Shown: positions 57,943-64,000 of the stretch, one piece after another | How positions within the stretch are numbered: the first letter of the stretch is position 1 | Layout: every line of letters begins with the position of its first letter | DNA from: Methylobacterium terrae | Lineage (GTDB): Bacteria > Pseudomonadota > Alphaproteobacteria > Rhizobiales > Beijerinckiaceae | Assembly (NCBI RefSeq): GCF_003173755.1 | Contig: NZ_CP029553.1 | Span: forward strand, 4,674,001-4,738,000 | Direction of reading: 5' to 3' | Length of the DNA stretch: 64,000 nt | The notes under the pieces: model-generated | The model's database searches: none | What the model saw: only the letters and a program-made list of their open reading frames with translations | What the model was told of the DNA's origin: nothing | Position numbers and translations under genes: made by a program

Positions 57943-60546
57943 TCACGCCGTGCGCCGCGCGTCGGCCCGCAGGAGGTCCGCGAACGCCCCGGCGGGCATC
58001 GGCCGGCCGAACAGGTAGCCCTGGGCCTCCTCGCAGCCCTCCGCCCGCAGCCGCTGGGCCGTCGTCTCGCATTCGATCCCCTCCGCGATCACCGCGAGGC
58101 CGAAGCTGCGGCCGAGGGTCAGCACCGATTGCACGATCGCCCGGTCCTGCGCCGAGCCCTCCATGCCCTGCACGAAGGAGCGGTCGATCTTCAGCCGCGT
58201 CAGCGGGAAGCGCTTGAGCAGGCTCAGGGAGGCGTAGCCGGTGCCGAAATCGTCGAAGGCGAGGCCGACGCCGAGGTCGCGCAGGGCCCGCAGCGGGGCG
58301 ATCAGGGCCTCGTCGTGCTGGAGGATGATGGTCTCGGTGATCTCGATCTCGAGGGCGGAGCCCGGCAGCCCCGACTCGGCGAGCGCCGCCCGGACCTCGT
58401 CGACGAGGCTCGCCGAGTGGAACTGCGCGCTGAACAGGTTGACGCCGACGCGCAGGTCGGGCGCCCCGGCCCGGCGCCACGCGGCTCCTTGCGCACAGGC
58501 CGTGCGCAGCACCCACCGGCCCACCGGCGCGGCGAGCCGGCTCGCCTCGAGGGGCGCCAGGAACTCCCCGGGGGCGAGCAGGCCGAGCCGGGGGTGGCGC
58601 CAGCGGATCAGCGCCTCGGCGCCGATGAGCCGGCGGTCCCCCAGGGCGACCTGCGGCTGGTAGTACAGCTCGAACTCGCCGGCCGCGAGCGCGCGCGGCA
58701 GTTCCTGCTGGCGCGCGGTCCAGGCCAGGGTGGCGTCGCGCAGGGACGGGGCGAACACCCGGTGGCAGTGCCGCCCGGCGCGCTTGGCCTCGTAGAGGGC
58801 CATGTCGGCGCAGGCGATCAGCTCGTCGGTGAGCGGCCCGTGGAGCGGGCTCGCCGCGATGCCGATGCTGGCGCCGAGATGGATGGTCTGGCCCTCGACC
58901 GCGAACGGCTCGGAGAGGCTGTGCAGGATCGTCTCGGCGAAGGCGGCCGCGTCCGCGGGCTCGCCGCGCCCGGGCAGCAGGATCGCGAACTCGTCGCCGC
59001 CCATCCGGGCGACGAGGCCGTCCCGGCCGATGCAGGCCGCGAGGCGCGCGCCGGCCTGGCGGATCAGGTCGTCGCCGGCCTCGTGGCCCAGGGTGTCGTT
59101 GACCTTCTTGAAGCCGTCGAGGTCGATCATCAGGGCGGCGGCCGGGGCGTCGGGCGCGGCCGCGACGCGCGCCATCGCCAGGGCGAGGCCGCGGCGGTTG
59201 CTCATCCCGGTGAGGCCGTCGGTCTCGGCCTGCCGGCGCAGGGTCTCCATCAGGCGCGCCCGCTCGCGCATCCGCTCCTCCAGCACCGCGAGCGCGTCGA
59301 ACAGGCGCCGGATCCCGGTGATGCGGATCGCCGGCGCGGCGCGGGCGGGGCCGTCCGGCCGTTCGCCCTCGCGCGGGGCCTCGCCCCGGGAGAGGGCCAC
59401 GACGAATTCCCGCGCGGAGAGGAGCGGACGCAGCACCGAGGCGTTCAGCGACTGGAGCAGGAAGGCCAGCAGCGCCAACACGACGACGGCGCCGCAGGCC
59501 ACCGCGACGAGCCGCCGGCGCATCGCGTCGCGCTCGGCCGCGAAGCCCTCGACCATGCCGGCGAGGTAGCGGTCGCGCAGGGCCTCGACCGGCTTCAAGG
59601 TCGGCACGTAGCGGTGGGTGAGCTCGTCGGCGGTGAGCGAGTAGCGGCCGGTCCCGCGCCCCTCCGCGATCGTCGCCTCGATGAGCGCGAGGCCGCGCCC
59701 GGCGAAGGTCGCCTCGACCGTGCCGAACAGCGTCTCGAGGGGCTGCCCGTGCCCGAACGCCGCCTGCCCGCGCAACAGCCGCAGCAGCTCCAGGATGCGG
59801 CCCCGCATCTGCGTGGCGTCCGCGAGCTGGCGGATGTCGAGCGGACGGTGCACGGCGACCGCCGGGATGAGGGCGGAGCCGATCCGGCCGCCATACTCGC
59901 GCAGGTCGCTCACCACGTGGGCGACGAGGGCCGGGCCGGCAAGCGACGGATCGGCCCGGCCGATCTCGCGGATCTCCCAGGCGACCGCGTCCTGGAACGT
60001 GTCGACCGCGGCGACCATCCGGGCGATCGCGCCCGTGATGTCCTCGAGGCTCCTCTCCGCCGCCGGCAGGCCGGCCACCCGGTCCACCTCCTGCCGCGCC
60101 TCGGCCAGCCGGGACGCCGTCGCCGAGAGGAAGCGGTAGGGCAGGGTGGACACGGCGGCGCCCGCCGCCGCGTCGAGCCCGCCCAGGGCCGCGAGCGCGC
60201 CGTCGCTCGCCGCCCGGAACGCGGCGAGCCGGGCCAGGGCGGCCGGATCGCTGCCGGGCGGGATCGACATCGCGACGTTCGCCGGCCCGCGCTCCGCCGA
60301 GAGGCGGTTGGCGGCCTCGAAGACTTGCCCGAGCCGGCTGACGCGGGCGAGATTGTCCTGGCTGTCGCGGTAGGCGGTGGCGGAGGGGCCGACGACGAGG
60401 GCCGTCAGGGCGAGCAGGCTTCCCGCGAGGGCGATCGCGGTGATCCACAGCCGGTGCCCGAGATCGAGGGCGCGGCCCTGCCGCCGCAGCCGCCTCCAGC
60501 CGGATCGGCCCAGGGTCGCGAACCTCGCCGGAGATGAGTGACGCAC
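57943..60546 (-). CDS. GGDEF-EAL bifunctional cyclic-di-GMP enzyme with large sensor domain
   Basis: An 867-residue inner-membrane protein. TM1 is about 32-55, a large periplasmic domain (about 56-345) resembles a nitrate/nitrite-sensing or helical-bundle type, and TM2 is about 345-368. The GGDEF domain (about 435-595) carries GLTGMSNRRGLALAM and an intact active site MGGDEFAILLPGRG. The EAL domain (about 610-855) has AEALIRWRHPRLGLL, FDDFGTGYASLSLLKRFPLTRLKIDRSFV (region near 760-790) and ERAIVQ-like AIVQSVLTLGRSFGLAVIAEG. Both active sites look intact. It may make or break c-di-GMP depending on signal. It lies convergent to the HD-GYP gene. Confidence 0.92.
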   Translation of the reverse strand: MRHSSPARFATLGRSGWRRLRRQGRALDLGHRLWITAIALAGSLLALTALVVGPSATAYRDSQDNLARVSRLGQVFEAANRLSAERGPANVAMSIPPGSDPAALARLAAFRAASDGALAALGGLDAAAGAAVSTLPYRFLSATASRLAEARQEVDRVAGLPAAERSLEDITGAIARMVAAVDTFQDAVAWEIREIGRADPSLAGPALVAHVVSDLREYGGRIGSALIPAVAVHRPLDIRQLADATQMRGRILELLRLLRGQAAFGHGQPLETLFGTVEATFAGRGLALIEATIAEGRGTGRYSLTADELTHRYVPTLKPVEALRDRYLAGMVEGFAAERDAMRRRLVAVACGAVVVLALLAFLLQSLNASVLRPLLSAREFVVALSRGEAPREGERPDGPARAAPAIRITGIRRLFDALAVLEERMRERARLMETLRRQAETDGLTGMSNRRGLALAMARVAAAPDAPAAALMIDLDGFKKVNDTLGHEAGDDLIRQAGARLAACIGRDGLVARMGGDEFAILLPGRGEPADAAAFAETILHSLSEPFAVEGQTIHLGASIGIAASPLHGPLTDELIACADMALYEAKRAGRHCHRVFAPSLRDATLAWTARQQELPRALAAGEFELYYQPQVALGDRRLIGAEALIRWRHPRLGLLAPGEFLAPLEASRLAAPVGRWVLRTACAQGAAWRRAGAPDLRVGVNLFSAQFHSASLVDEVRAALAESGLPGSALEIEITETIILQHDEALIAPLRALRDLGVGLAFDDFGTGYASLSLLKRFPLTRLKIDRSFVQGMEGSAQDRAIVQSVLTLGRSFGLAVIAEGIECETTAQRLRAEGCEEAQGYLFGRPMPAGAFADLLRADARRTA

Positions 60547-60689
60547 GGTGCCCCTCGGTAGTCTCGTCGGCGACGCTCGGGAAGCCGCGACCGATGCCGA
60601 TGCTCTAAGGGGGATTCATTGCCGATTGCTTAGGTCTTGCTGGCGGAGGGCCGGTGAGGCGCCGGATCCGCTCGTCCGGCCGGCGTCGG

Positions 60690-62168
60690 TCAGGGCGCCG
60701 CCGCGAGCGCCGCCGCGAGGCGGCGGATGCCGGCGCGGATCGTCTCGGGCCCGCTGCCGGCGAAGCCCAGCACCAGCCCGGCCCGGTCCGGGCGGTTCGC
60801 CGCCTCGTGGTAGGTCGGACCGACCGGGTAGACGCCGATGCCCGCCGCCCGGGCGGCCGCCGCCATCGCGGCCTCGCGGCCGGCCGGCACCTGCGGGAAC
60901 CAGGCGACGAGGTGCAGCCCCGCCGCCGCGCCCTCCACGCGCACCGCCGGACCGAAGCTCTCCGCGAGCGCCGCCAGCAGGGCGGCGCGCCTCTCGGCGT
61001 TGCGGCGCCGGACTTGGCGCAGGTGGCGCTCGTAGCCGCCCTCCGCGAGGAAGCGGGCGAGCGCCGCCTGCTCCAGCCCCGGCGCCTGCCGGTCGGCGAG
61101 GCGCTTGGCCTCCGCGAAGGCCGCGCCCAGGGCCGGCGGCACCACGAGGTAGCCGAGGCGCAGCTGCGGCGAGAGGGTCTTGGAGATCGTGCCGACGTAG
61201 ATCACGCGGCCGGTGCGATCGAGGCCGAGCAGGGCCTCCACGGGCCTCGCGTCGAAGCGGTACTCGCCGTCGTAATCGTCCTCGACGATCGTCGCGCCGC
61301 TCGCCTCCGCCCAGTCCAGCAGCGCCTGCCGGCGGGCGGCGGGCAGCACGCCGCCGAGGGGGAACTGGTGCGAGGGCGTGACGTAGGCGAGCCGCGCGCC
61401 TCCGATCGCCGCGAGGTCCCCGGTCCGCAGGCCATCGGCATCGACCGGAACCGGGACGATCGCCGCTCCGGCGGCGGAGAACACCCCGCGCGCCGCGCGG
61501 TAGCCCGGCTCCTCCATCACCACCCGGTCGCCGGGATCGACGAGGAGCCGGGCGCAGAGGTCGATCCCCTGCTGCGAGCCGTTGACCACCACGATCTGGT
61601 CGAGGCCGCAGCGCAGGCCCCGGGCGCGCCACAGATAGGCCTGGAGCGCCGCCCGGAGCTCCGGCAGGCCGCGCGGGTCGCCGTAGCCGAGCCGGGCCGG
61701 CCGGCGCAGCAGGGCGGCGTTGAGCGCGCGCCGCCAGGCCAGCGCCGGGAAGTCCTCGCCCGAGAGGTCGCCGGTGCGGAAGTCGATCGCCGGCGCCGGC
61801 GCGTCGTCGGGAGGGGGCATCGCGAGGATCCGCCGCCCGAAGGCCGACAGGCGCTGCGGCGGCGCGGCGGCGGCCTCGCGCGGCCCGGGATCCGGCCGGA
61901 GGCCGGCGGCGACCCGCGTGCGGCCGCCCGGCCGCGTCTCGAGATAGCCCTCGGCGATCAGCTGGTCGTAGGCCGCCGTCACGGTGGTGCGCGACACCCC
62001 GAGCTCGGCGGCGAGCGCCCGCGTCGAGGGCAGGGCGCTTCCGGGCGGACAGGTGCCGTCGGCGATCTGCGCCTTCAGGTCGGCGCCGATCCGGGCGCTG
62101 ACGGACAGGGCGCGGGGAGAGGATGCGTCCAGGCCGGCCCACCTTTTTCGGCGTGATCTCCCGACCAC
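60690..62168 (-). CDS. MocR/PdxR-type GntR regulator with aminotransferase domain
   Basis: A 492-residue regulator. The N-terminal GntR winged helix (about 15-80) has GTCPPGSALPSTRALAAELGVSRTTVTAAYDQL (region near 37-70). The C-terminal type I aminotransferase fold binds pyridoxal phosphate: VNGSQQGIDLCARLL, DDYDGEYRFDARPVEAL, and the PLP-Lys region VGTISKTLSPQLRLGYL. PdxR-type members activate vitamin B6 synthesis; others control taurine or GABA use. The GTG at 62168 starts the coherent sequence; upstream in-frame residues look non-coding. It is divergent from the LysR gene with a 127-base shared promoter region. Confidence 0.9.
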   Translation of the reverse strand: MVGRSRRKRWAGLDASSPRALSVSARIGADLKAQIADGTCPPGSALPSTRALAAELGVSRTTVTAAYDQLIAEGYLETRPGGRTRVAAGLRPDPGPREAAAAPPQRLSAFGRRILAMPPPDDAPAPAIDFRTGDLSGEDFPALAWRRALNAALLRRPARLGYGDPRGLPELRAALQAYLWRARGLRCGLDQIVVVNGSQQGIDLCARLLVDPGDRVVMEEPGYRAARGVFSAAGAAIVPVPVDADGLRTGDLAAIGGARLAYVTPSHQFPLGGVLPAARRQALLDWAEASGATIVEDDYDGEYRFDARPVEALLGLDRTGRVIYVGTISKTLSPQLRLGYLVVPPALGAAFAEAKRLADRQAPGLEQAALARFLAEGGYERHLRQVRRRNAERRAALLAALAESFGPAVRVEGAAAGLHLVAWFPQVPAGREAAMAAAARAAGIGVYPVGPTYHEAANRPDRAGLVLGFAGSGPETIRAGIRRLAAALAAAP

Positions 62169-62295
62169 AATGGGCCGGTTCCGGGCGGAGGACCAGGGGC
62201 CCGGCGCCGCCAGCGCGGTTGTGCCGCGAGGCGCCCCCGTTTGCGCCCGGTACGAACCTTGCTCCAGTATGGCCCGGGACGATCCGGGACGGGGC

Positions 62296-63192
62296 ATGGC
62301 GGAACTGAGAAGCCTGGAGATCTTCTACTGGACCGCCTCGCTGTGCAGCTTCCGCAAGGCGGCGGAGCGGATGAACACCTCGCAGCCGGCGGTGTCGCAG
62401 CGCATCGCCGCGCTGGAGCAGGAATTCGGCGTGACCCTGTTCGAGCGGCGCGCCCGCTCGGTCGTGCTGACCGCCAAGGGGCGCGACCTGCTCGCGTACG
62501 CCGAGCGCTTCCTGCGCCTGCGCACCGAGATGATGCAGGCGGTGGCCGGGCCCGGCTCGCTGCGCGGCGTGCTGCGTCTCGGCGTCTCGGAGACCATCGT
62601 CCACACCTGGCTGATGCGCTTCATCGCGCGCATGAACGAGGCCTATCCGGGCGTCACCGTCGACATCGCGGTCGACATCTCGCCCAACATGCGCGACGCG
62701 CTCCTGAACCGCGACCTCGACCTCGCCTTCCTGGTCGGGCCGATCACCATGCCGAGCCTCGTCAACCTGCCGCTGTGCAGCGTGTCGCTCGCCTGGATCG
62801 CCGCGCCGGGGCTCGATCTCGGCCCGGGCGAGGTCAGCCTCGCGCGCCTGCTGCGCCATCCGCTGATCACCTACCCGAAGAACACCAACCCCTACGTCTC
62901 GTTGCGCGAGATGCTGGCGCAGTCGAACCTGCCGCCGCCGCGCCTGCACAGCAACGCGTCCCTCTCCACCATCGTCCGGATGGCGCGGGAGGGCATCGGC
63001 ATCGGGGTGATCCCGCCGGAGGTGGTGCGCCAGGACCTCGAGGCGGGCTCCCTGCGGGTGATCGCCCCGGCGCCGGCGCTCCCCGACATCGACTTCACCG
63101 CCACCTATGCCAGCGCGCCCGATTGCGGGCTCGCCGCCACGGCGGCGCGGCTCGCCGCCGAGGTCGCGGCCTCGCCCGAGTGGCGCCGATGA
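62296..63192 (+). CDS. LysR family transcriptional regulator
   Basis: A 298-residue LysR-type regulator. The winged-helix domain (1-60) is LRSLEIFYWTASLCSFRKAA, then MNTSQPAVSQRIAALEQEFG and LFERRARSVVLTAKG. The ligand-binding domain (about 90-290) includes LRLGVSETIVHTWL and MVREGIGIGVIPPEVV-like MAREGIGIGVIPPEVV. The ATG at 62296 fits the usual LysR N-terminus; an ATG at 62269 is an alternative. It lies directly upstream of a DUF1445 gene, with a LysR-type operator candidate between them. It therefore probably controls that gene in response to its substrate. Confidence 0.92.
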   Translation: MAELRSLEIFYWTASLCSFRKAAERMNTSQPAVSQRIAALEQEFGVTLFERRARSVVLTAKGRDLLAYAERFLRLRTEMMQAVAGPGSLRGVLRLGVSETIVHTWLMRFIARMNEAYPGVTVDIAVDISPNMRDALLNRDLDLAFLVGPITMPSLVNLPLCSVSLAWIAAPGLDLGPGEVSLARLLRHPLITYPKNTNPYVSLREMLAQSNLPPPRLHSNASLSTIVRMAREGIGIGVIPPEVVRQDLEAGSLRVIAPAPALPDIDFTATYASAPDCGLAATAARLAAEVAASPEWRR

Positions 63193-63215
63193 ACCTGGCG
63201 CCGCCCCCGGACCGC

Positions 63216-63232
63216 GATAAGCCGGGCTTATC
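63216..63232. promoter_or_regulatory. Candidate LysR-type operator (ATAA-N7-TTAT)
   Basis: GATAAGCC-G-GGCTTATC is a perfect 17-bp palindrome containing ATAA-N7-TTAT, the classical LysR-regulator recognition pattern (T-N11-A). It lies 24 bases after the lysR stop and 79 bases before the DUF1445 start, a usual place for a LysR site. Confidence 0.6.
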
Positions 63233-63310
63233 GAAACCGATGCGAAATCACGATTGGCACTTACGTGCCTGCGATGTGAACATGGCGCATCCTTGAGCAG
63301 AGGAGTGGCG

Positions 63311-64000
63311 ATGACCCTTCCCTTCGACCGGGCGCGGATGAGCGGCGAGGCGGCCCGGCTCGCCTGCCGCAGCGGCGCCATCACCGGCTGCACCGCCGGC
63401 ATCGCCGACGGCTACGTCCAGGGCAACCTCGCGGTGCTGCCCGCCGACCTCGCCGACGAGTTCCTGCTGTTTGCCCAGCGCAACCCGAAATCCTGCCCGA
63501 TCATCGGCGTGTCGGCCAAGGGCGAGCGCACGATCCCCGAGCTCGGCCTCGACCTCGACATCGCCACCGACATTCCCGGCTACCGGGTCTGGCGCGACGG
63601 CGAGGTGGTGGCGGAATGCGACTCCGTCGCCGAGTTCTGGCGCGACGACCTCGTGGCCTTCGTGATCGGCTGCTCGTACTCGTTCGAGGCGGCTCTGGCC
63701 GAGGACGGGCTCCCCTTGCGCCACGTCGAGATGGGGGTGCGGGTGCCGATGTACCGCACCAGCATCCCCACGGCGCCGGCCGGCCGCTTCTCCGGGCCTA
63801 TGGTGGTCTCGATGCGACCCCTCACCCCGGCCCAGGCCATCCGGGCGGTGCAGATCACCTCGCGCTTCCCCTCCGTGCACGGCGCGCCGGTCCATCTCGG
63901 CCGGCCGGACCTGATCGGCATCCGCGACGTCGGCGCGCCCGATTACGGCGACCCGGTCGCGATCGGCGACGACGAGATCCCGGTCTTCTGGGCCTGCGGC
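63311..64000 (+). CDS. DUF1445 family putative hydro-lyase (D-glutamate cyclase-like), truncated by window edge
   Basis: The first 230 residues of a protein whose family is about 260-270 long; the end is cut off by the window. It matches the DUF1445/YcsI family: [30 protein letters not shown] (region near 15-44), [12 protein letters not shown], and [17 protein letters not shown] with the conserved Cys. Family members include D-glutamate cyclase, which interconverts D-glutamate and 5-oxo-D-proline. That chemistry is related to the 5-oxoprolinase encoded by pxpABC at the start of the window. AGGAG precedes the ATG. Regulation by the upstream LysR is likely. Confidence 0.9.
   Translation, partial: MTLPFDRARMSGEAARLACRSGAITGCTAGIADGYVQGNLAVLPADLADEFLLFAQRNPKSCPIIGVSAKGERTIPELGLDLDIATDIPGYRVWRDGEVVAECDSVAEFWRDDLVAFVIGCSYSFEAALAEDGLPLRHVEMGVRVPMYRTSIPTAPAGRFSGPMVVSMRPLTPAQAIRAVQITSRFPSVHGAPVHLGRPDLIGIRDVGAPDYGDPVAIGDDEIPVFWACG

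Noticed and set aside
62120..62200. An upstream start for the MocR-type regulator, adding about 43 residues
   Set aside because: The extra residues are Arg/Pro/Gly-rich and overlap the divergent LysR promoter region and start.

Overview
The window is very GC-rich, tightly packed alphaproteobacterial chromosome, most likely Methylobacterium or a close relative (Hyphomicrobiales). The evidence is an EcfG-type general-stress sigma factor (an alphaproteobacterial hallmark), two HWE-family sensor kinases, DUF1491, an NDUFS4-type complex I subunit, and UbiK and YbjN proteins. The genus is inferred from gene content and composition, not from a marker gene. No rRNA operon, CRISPR array, integrase or transposase was seen. 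One tRNA gene (Pro, TGG) is present.

Layout. 0-9 kb: a truncated TauE/SafE exporter, a secreted protein, a small repeat/membrane protein behind an EcfG-like promoter, the 5-oxoprolinase operon pxpABC, a GNAT, a LOV blue-light histidine kinase, and a TetR/cytochrome b561 pair. 9-19 kb: proC-ybjN, ubiK, an OmpR/EnvZ-type two-component operon, and a sugar O-methyltransferase next to a three-module GT2-GT4-FkbM protein. 18.6-27 kb: ruvA without ruvC or ruvB, tRNA-Pro, NDUFS4, a spore-photoproduct-lyase relative, an MFS exporter, an argE-like deacylase and a double-receiver response regulator. 27-33.5 kb: a Crp-type regulator, a CheB-CheR-PAS-HWE fusion, a second CheB and an LPS-type glycosyltransferase. 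33.7-37 kb: a lipoprotein hydrolase, then an AT-rich island.

37-46 kb: a TRAP solute receptor converging on a TarD-like tartrate dehydratase, small secreted proteins, a sigma factor that looks like a NepR-EcfG fusion, an MFS protein, an aldo/keto reductase and a SWIB protein. 46-54 kb: an AT-rich orphan gene with an L7/L12-like tail, two MFS transporters, and an autotransporter carrying an acid-phosphatase (PAP2) passenger. 54-64 kb: a chemoreceptor, an HD-GYP protein, a GGDEF-EAL protein, a MocR/PdxR regulator, a LysR regulator and a DUF1445 gene cut by the window end.

The best candidate for an undescribed system is the AT-rich island at about 35.2-37.0 kb. It encodes an ImmA/IrrE-type metallopeptidase whose frame carries one in-frame ochre codon. 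This overlaps by 8 bp a divergent class III nucleotide cyclase-like protein with conserved metal-binding Asp residues. The arrangement recalls Pycsar-type cyclic-nucleotide defence, but with a peptidase where a membrane or TIR effector is usually found. A second theme is the general stress response: the NepR-EcfG-like fusion plus two exact GGAAC-N16-CGTT promoter matches ahead of small-protein genes.
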